64,000 bases of DNA from Selaginella moellendorffii (lineage: Eukaryota > Streptophyta > Lycopodiopsida > Selaginellales > Selaginellaceae), in contig NW_003314277.1 of assembly GCF_000143415.4 (NCBI RefSeq), positions 1,749,185 through 1,813,184 on the forward strand. The letters run 5' to 3'. Numbering within the stretch: the stretch's first letter is position 1; each line of letters begins with the position of its first letter. Below are positions 1 through 9,814 of this stretch, one piece after another. Made by a program: the position numbers and the translations under genes. The notes below the pieces were generated by a model. The model worked only from the letters and a program-made list of their open reading frames with translations, searched no databases and had not been told where the DNA came from.

Positions 1-351
1 TCCTCGTCGCCACTCCCAGTGTCTGGAGCTGCTGGATGGATTTCTCCTGCTGGGTGCTGCGCAAAGGCTCTACTAAGACATTTAGTTCATATCTGGACTG
101 TCCACAAGATCAGTCATGCCTAGCGAATGGAGGGATGCAAACGAGTGAATGATAAACCTGTAGCTTCTGGTGCTTGGCTACATCAAGAGATTTTTTTGTG
201 CAATCACGTAGAGAATATTGATTTCCTTGGAATCTGAAAAATTAATCAAAATTGCCATGAAATTTGATTTCCTTGGAATCTGAAAAATCAAACTTGCGGA
301 GTCGAAACCCTAAATGGTGAATTTAGGGTTTGTGGGACGAAGAAGAATGGA
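1..351. other. Upstream region of the mTERF gene
   Basis: No gene is visible here. A block of about 20 bp (TTTCCTTGGAATCTGAAAAA) occurs twice close together, near 222-241 and 268-288. A telo-box-like AAACCCTAA lies near 305-313, and an inverted copy (TTAGGGTTT) lies near 323-331, just before the mTERF start codon. Such boxes are common near the transcription start of plant housekeeping genes. That they act as promoter elements here is inference. Confidence 0.4.
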
Positions 352-1863
352 ATGGTGATCCGCCGGATCGTCTTGTCTGTGGCCAGGACGAAGAAGCGAT
401 CCTTGTCGACGGTAGGCCAGCTCGCGAAATGCGCGGAAAAATCATCGTCACTGGGAGCTGCAACAGCAGCAGCAGCGCCATCGCCGGCGCCAGATCCAGA
501 GCTTTGCAGAGCCTTGGAAGCGCGGGGAATCCCCATCGCAACCGCGGGCAAGCTCTCGGGGCTTAGCGGGGAGCAGGCCGCGCAGCGATTGGACGCGCTG
601 GAAAGAATCGGCTACCAGGGCGATGATCTCAAGAGCATGCTCTTCTGGGGCCCAATCGCGAATGCCGGCAGTGCTGTGGACGTGGAGCAGCGCCTCCAGG
701 AGCTCACGGCGGCGCTGGCAGCACTGGGCGTGGACAGGGAGATCTGGGCGACGATTGTGAGCCAGCACAAGCGCTGGATCTTCGCAGTGGATGCCGGCGA
801 GTTCCAGCAGAATCTCGCCAACCTCTGCTCGCTGGTGCTATCCTTCCAGCGATTCAAGGTGGATCTCAGCAAGTGGATCGTCCAGATGCGTCCCAGCGAC
901 AAGGAAACTCTCGAGGAGACGACGAACTTCTTGCTCGAGCAGGCCGGCAGCGAGAAGGCCTTCCGCAAGGTCGTCCAGTGCGTTCCCATGGTGCTCCAGT
1001 ACGACGTGGAGAAACACCTCCAGCCCCGGATCACGACGATGGAGAGCCTGGGATTCTCCCGCGAGCAAATCACCAAGATCATCTACCAGTTCCCAAAGAT
1101 CCTCACCGTCACCCCGGAGCGTCTCACCGCAGTGGTGGGCTATCTCACCGAGGAGCTGGGCTTCTCCAGCGATCAGGCGTGCCGGGTGATCACCATCTTC
1201 CCTCGCTTCTCCACCAGCAAGCTCAAGGTGATCTCCGGGAAAGTGGACTACTTCGTGAGCTTGGGCATGCAAAGGAGCAAGGTCCGGCTGATGCTGCGCA
1301 AGAATCCATCCATGGTCGGGCTCAACATCGAGCGAGGAGTGAAACCGAAGCTCGAGTTCCTGGCCAGCCTCGACTTCAAAGGCGACGATCTCGACTACCT
1401 CCTGTCCGCGCACTCGGGAGTGTTGACGAGGAACAGCCAGGCGATGGAAGGCCGGCTCAATCTCCTCCTCCGCCATGGATTGTCGCGCGACGAGTGCTCG
1501 CTGCTGCTGCGCAAGAAGCCCAGCATCTTCAACCTCGGGGACGAGCTCCTGAGTAAGAAGCTGGCGTACTACACCCGGGTGATGAAGCAGCCGCTGAGCA
1601 GCCTTTGCCACTTCTCGTCGTATCTCACGTTCAGCATGGAGGCAAAGGTGGTGCCGCGGACGACGTTCCAGCACTGGCTCTACATGAGCGGCCTGGCCAG
1701 GAAGGAGTTCTCGCAGCCTTACATGATCATGCTCTCGTCGGAAAGGTTCACGAGGAGATTTCTCGGCGGGGACGAAGCTCTCCAAGCCTACGGCAAGTTT
1801 GTGAGATCTCAGCTTGCTACTGCTCGACAAAGCACGAAAGCGGAAGCTCCCGAGCCTTTGTAG
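352..1863 (+). CDS. mTERF-family organellar transcription termination factor-like protein
   Basis: This is a single-exon gene of 503 residues. The N terminus (MVIRRIVLSVARTKKRSLST) is basic and rich in Ser/Arg, as expected of a mitochondrial or plastid targeting peptide. From about residue 190 to 460 the protein repeats helical units of about 35 residues with the mTERF pattern, in which a hydrophobic-Pro turn follows a Leu-rich helix. Examples are QCVPMVLQYD, YQFPKILTVT, TIFPRFSTSK, LRKNPSMVGL and LRKKPSIFNL. Family members bind nucleic acid in organelles and affect transcription termination, splicing or ribosome biogenesis. Nothing in the sequence assigns a target. The upstream ATG at 347 is followed at once by a stop, so 352 is the first usable start. 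Family assignment is firm; subgroup and organelle are not resolved. Confidence 0.9.
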   Translation: MVIRRIVLSVARTKKRSLSTVGQLAKCAEKSSSLGAATAAAAPSPAPDPELCRALEARGIPIATAGKLSGLSGEQAAQRLDALERIGYQGDDLKSMLFWGPIANAGSAVDVEQRLQELTAALAALGVDREIWATIVSQHKRWIFAVDAGEFQQNLANLCSLVLSFQRFKVDLSKWIVQMRPSDKETLEETTNFLLEQAGSEKAFRKVVQCVPMVLQYDVEKHLQPRITTMESLGFSREQITKIIYQFPKILTVTPERLTAVVGYLTEELGFSSDQACRVITIFPRFSTSKLKVISGKVDYFVSLGMQRSKVRLMLRKNPSMVGLNIERGVKPKLEFLASLDFKGDDLDYLLSAHSGVLTRNSQAMEGRLNLLLRHGLSRDECSLLLRKKPSIFNLGDELLSKKLAYYTRVMKQPLSSLCHFSSYLTFSMEAKVVPRTTFQHWLYMSGLARKEFSQPYMIMLSSERFTRRFLGGDEALQAYGKFVRSQLATARQSTKAEAPEPL

Positions 1864-2105
1864 ACCACTGTGAAGATCATCCATCGTGGAAGGTCGTAGA
1901 CCACAGTGGAGAACTTCGTACACCACTTTGGAGATCATCCCTCTTCTCGAGATTTTGATAAGCTGTGAAGAACACGAAGATACAATGTAAGTTTCTGCGA
2001 ATAGTAGTAGCTCACAAAAATTCTTCATCCATTAATACCTTTCTTTCCTTTCAATCTGTTAGAAGAAGCTCTCGCTAGCTATGCTAGGCTATGGACTGCG
2101 CTATG
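1864..2105. other. Intergenic region between convergent mTERF and G3BP-like genes
   Basis: This is the 3' flank of two convergent genes. At about 1862-1940 three imperfect units of about 37 bp occur in tandem. Each begins GTAGACCAC or GTACACCAC and contains a GTGGAGA or GTGAAGA core. No coding potential is seen. Confidence 0.4.
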
Positions 2106-3877
2106 CTATTCCGCGGCGTTGCTACGACCACCTCTGTTGCCACCACCACGCCTGTTCGATCTTTGAGAGTCGTACCGGCGAAAGCCTGCCTCGTCAGTGC
2201 TCTCCACTCGTCGGTTGTATCCTCGACCACCACCATCACGATCGCCATAGCCGCCGCCTCTGTCACGGTCGCCGTAGCCTCCCCTTGCTCCACCCTCTCG
2301 ATCACCATAGCCTCGTCCTTCACCGCGGAAGTCCCGTCCACGTCCTCGACCAGAGCCTTTTGGCAAAGAAACGAAATGCTCGTTAGGAAATGACAGAAAA
2401 TGCTCGTTAAGGACGTACCTTGGGCCCTCTTGTACTCCACCTTTACAAACCGGCCACCAATCTCAATGCTATTGGATGCCTTGGAAAAGCAAGGGATAAG
2501 GATCAGAAGATGCAAAGCATAATTCTAAATGTTTCTTTACCTCCACAGCGCTGGACGCGGACTGTTGGTCTTCGAAATCAAGGAAAGCGAAGCAATATCC
2601 TTGTGCCTGCAGAGAGATGGTCACCATCGCTGCGAGCTGGATCGAAGGAAAGGAACGTTTACCTTCATAGACCGGACCTGAACGGAGCCAGGCTTGACTG
2701 GCCCAAACTTCTCAAACTTGGATTCAATCTCTTGCTCGGTAGCGTTCAAAGGCAAGTTGGAAATGTAGACACCTGAGACAAACAATGGTCATTACACAGT
2801 AGAGAGAAAAACGAAGAACATACCCTCCTTGTCCTTGTCGCTGGGAGGTTCTTCTACTGTGCTGGCGGCCGGAGGAGGAACCACAGTGGCAGGCTGCGGA
2901 GGGGCGCTCACTGGCGCTGGTCTCGGAGCCACAGGCCTTGGTTGAGCGGCCCTACTCTGAGCGAGAATGGAAGCATACGACATCTTCACCGTAGTCGTCT
3001 TCACCTGCTCTTGAAACTCCTCAGGTTGAGTTTGAGTCACAGTTGTCTCTTGGGTGATCGTCTCCACTTCCACCACCGCGGGCTCCTCCTCCACAGCCTC
3101 TACTTCAGGCTCATCGGGTGCCTTGTCCTCGGCCTTCTCCAGCACCACATACTCTTCGGATTGGAAAGTTTCCTCTGGCACGAGTCCTCCGCCTTCCAGC
3201 TGCTCGTCTGATTCAGAGAGAGACACGCGAGTCAGTCACTGATCTCGAAGCGTAATGACACTGACCTGGCTCTGGGATCGAGGAGACTGTGGACTCGGCG
3301 ACCCCATTGGCCATGCTGTATGGCAGTGTCTTCGCGGCTGGTGCTTCGTCAGCGTAGCGCAGCACGTCGTTCAGGACAAAGTACCCCTTCTCTTGTGGAG
3401 CGAGGAAGAACGTCTGCACAAAGTTGCGTTTCCCGGTCGACTTACACGAGAGGGAGCCAGTCACCATGACAAGAACTCCACCTCCGAGAGAGTTCTGAGA
3501 GACCACAGACTTAATTTCGGCCTTAAAGTCGGTGAGATCCATCGACATGATCTTCGCGTGGATATCCTGGAGCAGAGTAGATCAACAAGTAGCACACAAG
3601 AAAAAAAAAAAAACGAGAATTTACCTGTTGAGTGGAGACCGTCTCCACAGGACCATCTGCGCCACCAGAGTCTCGCGTAAGCTGGCTTTGATCGGTGTAG
3701 AAGCGATGAACCACCGCTGGAGATTGATGTAGGACGTTGTAGTACTGATTGATGAATGCATTCCCGACCTTGGCACAAAGAGGGAAAGAAGAAAGAAAAA
3801 TCAGCATCTTCCAAGTTTCGAGAAGCTATGGTGCTTACCAGATTAGCAGACGCTGGAGTAGCATTCGCTGTCGCCAT
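2106..3877 (-). CDS. G3BP-like protein: NTF2 domain, RRM and RGG tail
   Basis: I assembled eight exons: 3839-3877, 3625-3768, 3266-3566, 2824-3207, 2663-2772, 2541-2606, 2419-2479 and 2106-2356. They give one open frame of 451 residues. Residues about 8-125 are an NTF2-like domain (VGNAFINQYYNVLHQSP, FVLNDVLRY). An acidic Pro/Glu-rich linker follows. At about 290-367 there is an RRM with RNP2 VYISNLP and RNP1 GYCFAFLDF. The tail (about 370-451) is a Gly/Arg-rich RGG region with GYGDRDGGG-type repeats. This domain order is that of Ras-GAP SH3-binding proteins, which bind RNA and nucleate stress granules; plants have several. The start MATANATPAS is the first ATG in the NTF2 frame. Function is inferred from family. 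Every junction is GT-AG and phase-consistent. Confidence 0.92.
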
Positions 3878-4652
3878 TTCACCCCTAGAATCAAGAAAAC
3901 CGCCAGATCTGAGAAAGCCGTGGAGAAAAGCAGCCAAAATTTGCGATCATCCACACATTGCGCTATCGATTCTACTCACCTCAGCAGTGCCGTGATCGAG
4001 CGATCCGCGCGGAGGCGCCTTGAAAACCCTCGCCAAAACCCTCGCGGCGACGAAACAGCCCTCTCTACCCTAAGGCCCAACGGACGGCCTGGATGCGTCT
4101 AGACTCATATGATCGATCCATGATCCATGTTTTTGAATCTAGGGCTATGGCGCTTCTCTTGGGGCGGCTGTGCTGCGCTCCTCCGCGATCGAGCTTCTTG
4201 CGTGGATTATCGCACAGGGGGACGAACTCTCGAGATTTTTCGCGGATTTCTTGCGCTGCGGCTGCCGGCGGCAGCTCCTTGCTCGATTCTTCGCTGGAGC
4301 ATTGCCTGTTCGTCAGGAGATCCGTGAATCGCGGCGAGATCGTCGAGCATTCGGGTGCTGTGGTGGCATGGAAGCGTTTTCTTTCTCTTCTTGTTCTTGG
4401 CTAAGTTGGAATTTTCTCTTCTTGTTCTTGGCTGGACTTCAGGTGTTTGGAAACATCGAAAGAGGAGGCGCTGTTCGTGCCGACGGGGATGTGATCGTTC
4501 TGGGAAGCTTGGAAGGGATTTGCCAAGCTGGACGAAATGGCAAGGAGTCGATTGTTTTCTCTCTTGGCCGGGGATTTTCTTCTGCGATCGAGATCGCCAA
4601 CAATCCAGACGTTTGTGTCCGTAAGCCCGGCGGTGGAGAGGCATTCATAGCG
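3878..4652. promoter_or_regulatory. Intergenic region between divergent G3BP-like and membrane-protein genes
   Basis: About 775 bp separate the start codon at 3877 (-) from that at 4653 (+), so the region must hold both promoters and 5' leaders. Open reading continues upstream of 4653 in the same frame, back to about 4170. That stretch looks like leader rather than conserved protein: it is Cys/Arg-rich with no recognisable motif, and it contains a tandem CTTCTTGTTCTTGGCT repeat (near 4387 and 4417). No TATA box was identified with confidence. Confidence 0.4.
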
Positions 4653-5395
4653 ATGGCTTCGACAAGGTCTCAAAGTTTGTGGAGATTTTTTGCTTTTGAG
4701 AAAACCTTGTGCCTGTGCAGCGTAGAACGGGATCACGTTAAAAGTTTCTTTGCTCGCTTGTCGAGGCCTGCCCGAGCTGCTTTTTTCACCGGGATCTACA
4801 TCTCCATAGCTGGGATTTGTTTCTTCGTTTTCCCAGAGACGCTCTTTGGTGAGACAAGTATATCAATCTCGTGTCGTGATTTTGATCATGCTACATGCAG
4901 GTCTTCTTTTCAGGCTGGAACATGTAGCACGGGGATGGATTCAAGCAACAGGAATTCTGGCAGTGGTAAGCAAACAAGGAACAGTATGTGCCGCTTACAA
5001 TTTGTGACTTTCAAGGTTTTTGGTATCTATTACTTGGGAACTTCGCTTGGTGACAGCCTTGGCTTCCATGGATCCTCGGCCTTTTATGCTTCCACTGTCG
5101 CCGGACGCATCGTGAGTTTTTCTCGATCTCGAAAGATGAAAAGGAAGTTATTCTCAAAGTAACTGACTAACCAACTTGGCATGCCTCTCGCAGTTCCTCT
5201 TCCTCAGCTTTTCGTGGCTTGTCAGCCGCGGTGCCTGTCCACCGCCTCTTCTCATTGTAAGTCTTTTACCATTACGTACATTCACAAAAGGGTTTTTTAT
5301 TTTGCTTTCGTCTTTAGGTTGGAGTTGTGAATCTCGCGGGTGCTTTGTACATGCTCGCAGCACTGAGGAACCCAAAGAAGGAGATCCGTACGTAG
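4653..5395 (+). CDS. Small multi-pass membrane protein of unknown function
   Basis: Five exons (4653-4848, 4901-4965, 5016-5111, 5194-5256, 5318-5395) join into a 165-residue protein with phase-consistent GT-AG junctions. About four hydrophobic segments are visible: GIYISIAGICFFVF, WIQATGILAVVFGIYYLG, FLFLSFSWLV and VGVVNLAGALYMLAAL. The soluble N terminus is basic (MASTRSQSLWRFFAFEK), and the tail RNPKKEIRT is also basic. I do not recognise the family. The even exon structure and clean splicing indicate a real gene. The chosen start gives a sensible N terminus, but an upstream in-frame start cannot be excluded because the frame stays open to about 4170. Confidence 0.72.
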
Positions 5396-5523
5396 ACCCT
5401 GGTCGGTTTGCCACAATAAAATCGTCGTACGCTACAGGTATGAGGTTTTCTCGCCTTTCGGGGCTCGGAATTTAGAATTCAGCTTTCCAGGGCATTGGGT
5501 CTGGTAAAGAAGAGCTTGTAGCT

Positions 5524-6848
5524 ATGGATGTGAAGCGGCTGGATGACGACACGATGTTACAGATTCTTGGGTGCTTGGATACCGACGAGGATATCGCCCG
5601 TGCCGGTGCAGTGTGCCGCTCGTGGCACAGACTCGGTAGGATCTTGTCCCTTGAGGCGCTCAAGTTTTGGCTAATTGTCGTGCCGCAGTTGTTGATGGCC
5701 GACTTTGGAGGCGGCTGTGCATGATCCGATTTCCAGAGCTGGAAGTGTTTCGGGAGGTGGCTGAGCAATCCAGCGGTGTCGACTGTACTACTGTAGAGCT
5801 TTCTAAATCGCGGTCTGTGGAGGAGGACATTCTGAGACGCGAGCACAAGGTGTTCTGTGACTTCTACTACTCCCTGACGAGGACATCGTCGACGAGGAGC
5901 AGCTACATCTGGAATGCACTGCATGCTTCGAGCACCGACAATCCCAATGAGGACGTAATTCAGACGCTCTATCCACACCCGAAGCGGCTCTCGTCAGGCT
6001 CGCCGTCGTACTGGTCTAGCACAGGCCAGAAATTGGAAACTGTTCCAGAGTTTTTGACTTACCGGATGGTCACACCTCTGTGTGTCGTGGAGGAGATAAA
6101 GTTGAGGCCTTTTGAAGGTATGCTTGTACTTCCTTTCTTTCTCTTTTCAAAGTTCTAACTTTGCAATATGCGCTGCAGCTTTCTTTCAGTACGGGAGCCC
6201 AATCTACTCGCCGAAATTCGTTCGATTCTACTTTGGATACCAGGCTTGCCGTGCTCCTGGTGGACACTCTTGGAGCAATCCTCACCCCGATGGGAACTAC
6301 GTTTGGAAGTATGTTTCGCCGATGTATCCCGTGGAACAGGTATGGACTTGTGTTGTGATATATAGAAGGTTTTAAGCTTCTCTCTTGTTTTTGCGTGAAC
6401 AGGCTGATTCACTGCAGACATTTCGTCTTCCAAGGCCGGTCGTGTGCATTGGTGGAATCTTCCAGGTGGAGCTCGTCGGGCGTGTCCAAAAACAATCCAC
6501 GGATCAGCTCTATTACATCTGGTAAGCTCCAACATTTCTTTTTTCTCGTCCTTTCTCCGTTTCTCGTTTCGTGTCACGCTGATGATCTGATCTTCTCCTC
6601 ATCGTGGCAGCATCTGTCACGTATCGGCGCAAGGCAGCTCGCTCCAGCGGTACGACTTCGAGATCAAAGATCCCAAAAGCTTCGTGCTCAAGAGCCTCTC
6701 GAAACCGATAGAAGAAGAGAAAGAAGAGGAGGAGGTCGAGGAATTCTTTCGCGACGAAGAAGACGAGGAGTTCTTTCGCCGCCTTCGCCCGGAATTAATC
6801 GTGTGGGGAAGGCCGGTTTTCGAGGATGACGATCTGGGAGAATACTAA
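5524..6848 (+). CDS. F-box protein with a conserved C-terminal domain
   Basis: Five exons (5524-5635, 5689-6117, 6179-6339, 6403-6521, 6611-6848) give 352 residues. Residues 3-55 are an F-box: LDDDTMLQILGCLD, then ARAGAVCRSWHR and GRLWRRLC. The F-box is the Skp1-binding module of SCF ubiquitin ligases. The rest is not LRR, Kelch or WD. It carries a conserved-looking core (FFQYGSPIYSPKFVRFYFG, then a VCIGGIFQVELVGRVQ segment and YICICHVSAQG). This resembles the plant F-box group of Arabidopsis At4g00755 as I remember it, so treat that as a suggestion. The C terminus is Glu-rich (EEEKEEEEVEE), with repeated EEFFR. All junctions are GT-AG and in phase. The substrate is unknown. Confidence 0.88.
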
Positions 6849-7193
6849 TGTGATCCTATCCTTTAATCTTAAAGGTCTTTCTATTAGGAACTCTCCAAGT
6901 ACTGTGCTAGGGTTTTTGGTTCTAGAGAGGGCTGGGACAGCGCAAGGCGACAGCGCGCACGCACGGATTTTGTCTCGATCTGGAAGATTGCTGATCGCTG
7001 TCAGGTATGATCGCTAGCTAGCTACAGCGCATTTGTTTAGTGGGAAGATCGCTTGCTTCGCGCTGATAAAATATTGCTCTAGAACTTGCCAGGAAATAGT
7101 GTTAGATCTCTTAGGTCTCGGCATTCCTTCTCTCAGTTCTTTCTCTGCTCACCGCGCGTGATCACAATGGGTGAAATTTTGCGCTCTGCAGAT
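6849..7193. promoter_or_regulatory. ARPC1 promoter and 5' leader
   Basis: An AGGGTTTT telo-box-like motif lies near 6909. A GTATGA donor-like site near 7004 and a TCTGCAG acceptor-like site ending at 7191 could bound a leader intron. If so, it would place the splice immediately before the ATATGG start at 7194. This is inference from sequence only. Confidence 0.35.
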
Positions 7194-9140
7194 ATGGTTG
7201 CTGTGGCGTCGCATCAATTGGCGCAATGCATCAGCGGCCACGCCTGGAATGTGGATCTGACAAGTAAGAATTCTTCCTCCTCTTGCGCGTTTTAATTTTA
7301 CATCAAACAATGTGTGTTCTTCGCAGTGATCGCGGTTTGCACGAATAACGAAGTCCACATTTACAATGCCTCGCCAGCTCCAAGCGCCGTGTGGGATCGA
7401 CTCCACGTCCTTCAAAAGGTAAGTAACGAGGTGGAAATCTCGCTCTTACTATCTCATTCTCTTTTGTGGCTTTAGCACGATCAGCTCGTTTCAGGAGTTG
7501 ATTGGGCACCTGTCTCGAACTACATTGTCACTGTTTCGCACGATAGGAATTCGTAAGTTGATGCGTACTTCGGGTTTTTCTTTGTCCCTTTTTCTGATGT
7601 TTTTCACCTCTTCTGCAGCTACGTCTGGAAGCTAGAAGAGAATGTATGGCAGCCCACGCTGGTGATATTGCGGATAAATCGTGCTGCTATATCTGTGAAG
7701 TGGAGCCCCAGAGGTAAGAGGCTTTGCTAGTTTTCGTTACTTAAACGCGGTTCGATGTTCCCAGAGAACAAATTTGCTGTTGCTAGTGGTGCGAAGAGCG
7801 TCTGCGTTTGCTACTACGAGGAAGATAATAATTGGTCTGCTGTCTTTGTCTGTTTTAAATTCTAGTTTTGTAACACAACTTTTCCCAGGTGGGTGAGCAA
7901 GATAATCAGGAAAAAGCACGGCTCCACAGTGACTGGTGTTGCATGGCATCCGAATAATGTTGTTTTCTTTTGTTTTCAGCTGTATGAACCTTATGCCAAA
8001 CGTTCGTTTAGATTGCAGGTGCTACTAGCTACGACATCTACTGACTGCAAGTGCAGGATTTTTTCTGCGTACATCAAGGGTGTTGATTCCAGGTCCGCTC
8101 TCCGTTTCGCTTTGTTTGCTTTTGTAATGACTGTATCAACTGCAGGAGCGCTGCAACTACAACGTTTGGAGAGATTCGGTTTGGGGAGGTAGGAGCTTTA
8201 TTCAGGATAAAGGTGTTTAGAAGTTTATTCTTTGCGGTTTTATTGCAGCAATTGGTGCAGCTGGATTTGGCATTGGGGTGGGCTTTCGGAGTTAAATGGT
8301 CACCCAGTGGGAGGAGTTTGGCATATGTTGGTAAGGAGAAGCATGCTTCTAGCTTTGAATGCCTCTTCTAATTTTTATGTTCTAGGCCACGATTCAACTA
8401 TTCATTTTATAGATGACGTTGGTCCTTCACCAATCGCTCAGACATTAGCACTCAGGGACCTACCTCTACGTGATGTATGCGGGTTTATGTCTGAAGCGTT
8501 TTTGTTTCTAACTCTCTCTTTCCATTTTTCTTTCAGGTTTTGTTTCTATCAGAGAAACGTTTAGTCGCTGGTGGTTTTGATTGCAACCCAATGCTTTTCG
8601 CGTCTGATGATACAGGAACATGGTTAGTATTAAGAAAATTTGATACAATTTTGAAGCTACATATTTTTTAGGAACTTTGTTCGTTTTCTGGACGAAGGGA
8701 AGACACCTGCATCAGACGTTAAAGCTTCGACACAAGTAAGACGGGTCAGTTTTGGTTTACTGTAAGCCGACAGATTTATTTTGGCAGTTTTCTGAAGCAT
8801 TTGGGAAATTCTATGGGCAAGCTAAGCGTGGTGTTGCCACTGAATCTCCCTCAAGTGCTCCAGGAACTTATCATAACAATTGCATTACGTGAGTATCACT
8901 CGGCTTTTCTAGGTACTGGTACCGATTGTTGTTTCGTGTGCAGACTTCTAAATCCACTAGCTCCACCTGGAGAGCAGGAGATACGAAAATTTAGCACTTC
9001 TGGTACAAAGCAACTGTAGATCAAGCTCAAAGCGTTGCTGATGTAAGCCCTGGCATTTGTTTTATGCAGGCATGGATGGGAAGGTCGTGATTTGGGACAT
9101 GAGCACCATTAGCGATGCGCTAGCCCGGCTTGGCATGTAA
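7194..9140 (+). CDS. ARPC1: Arp2/3 complex subunit 1 (p41-Arc), WD40 protein
   Basis: Fifteen exons join to a 380-residue protein, close to the family length: 7194-7263, 7327-7418, 7476-7552, 7619-7713, 7765-7834, 7889-7958, 8019-8092, 8146-8188, 8249-8330, 8386-8474, 8537-8622, 8672-8735, 8788-8888, 8944-9002, 9070-9140. The sequence follows ARPC1 end to end: [92 protein letters not shown] and the closing [15 protein letters not shown]. It is the beta-propeller subunit of the actin-nucleating Arp2/3 complex, at the cell cortex. One donor (GTCTGC after 7834) is weak but needed for the conserved NNWWVSK. An in-frame ATG at 7167 would add nine residues. Identification is firm. Confidence 0.96.
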
Positions 9141-9227
9141 CACAGGTGTGTTTATTAGCATTTCACAACAACATATTTTTAATCAAAACCCCACTTTTTT
9201 GTTTATTTCAATAGGAACAGATCAAAA

Positions 9228-9758
9228 CTAGTATGGCACTGGAGACTTGGGTTTCCCTGGAGGGGGTTTCCTTGGAAGAGACAGAGAGTCATCAGCAGAT
9301 GGATCTTCATTGGGAGAACCAGGGAGTGGCGTATTTGGATCAGGAATATTAGGGAATGGAGTGTCTGGAGGAGTTGGGTTCTTATTGCCAGTGTCATTGC
9401 CACTATTATCATTGCCATTGCTGCCACAGATGGAAGTTCCCACATCAGGATCATCCCCACAAAAGCTGCTCATGCATGCTAGTTTTCCAAAACATTCATC
9501 ATTACTGGAACATGTTGTGCCACATTTGCCTAGGCTGCCACCATTGCCACCATTACCACTTTTTGGTGGCCCTTCTTTGTGACTACCACCACATATGTGA
9601 GTGTTCATATTTGGGTCGTCTGCACAGACATTATCCATGCATGCAATCTTACCATCGCAATCACCATCTTTGTTACATGAAGCTCCACAATTTTTAGCAT
9701 CTACAACAGTGTAGAGACAAGCAAGAAGAAAAGATGCAACCAAGATTGTATATCTCAT
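9228..9758 (-). CDS. Secreted protein with two six-Cys repeats and a Pro-rich tail (copy 1)
   Basis: This is an intronless gene of 176 residues from the ATG at 9758. A signal peptide (MRYTILVASFLLACLYTVVDA) precedes two repeats of a domain spaced C-x3-C-x5-C-x5-C-x4-C-x10-C. Each repeat has an internal ACM and an (A/G)DDP motif before the last Cys. A Gly/Asn linker with GNGGNGG separates them. The C-terminal tail is Pro-rich (PPDTPFPNIPDPNTPLPGSP). I do not recognise the family. The even Cys number and signal peptide suggest a disulphide-bonded apoplastic protein. An upstream in-frame ATG at 9797 exists, but a TATA box (9804-9814) lies so close that transcription should begin downstream of it, which favours 9758. 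Paralogues lie at 12720-13268 and 14546-14827. Confidence 0.8.
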   Translation of the reverse strand: MRYTILVASFLLACLYTVVDAKNCGASCNKDGDCDGKIACMDNVCADDPNMNTHICGGSHKEGPPKSGNGGNGGSLGKCGTTCSSNDECFGKLACMSSFCGDDPDVGTSICGSNGNDNSGNDTGNKNPTPPDTPFPNIPDPNTPLPGSPNEDPSADDSLSLPRKPPPGKPKSPVPY

Positions 9759-9803
9759 TGCAGATGCTATGTTTGAAGACTTGTTTAGAGCCTTCATACG
9801 TAG

Positions 9804-9814
9804 CCTTTTATATA
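9804..9814 (-). promoter_or_regulatory. TATA box of Cys-rich gene copy 1
   Basis: The minus strand reads TATATAAAAGG. It lies 7 bp upstream of the first in-frame ATG (9797) and about 46 bp upstream of the second (9758). A start site about 30 bp downstream of the box would fall after the first ATG, supporting use of the second. Copy 2 has a closely similar box. Confidence 0.6.

Noticed and set aside
838-2028. Long minus-strand open frame (396 codons) over the mTERF gene
   Set aside because: It is antisense to an intact mTERF gene and has His/Arg/Glu-rich text without motifs. GC-rich codon bias explains the open frame.
4170-5162. Single 330-codon plus-strand frame
   Set aside because: It runs through introns of the small membrane-protein gene. 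Splicing at GT-AG sites gives a better hydrophobic protein that continues beyond 5162.
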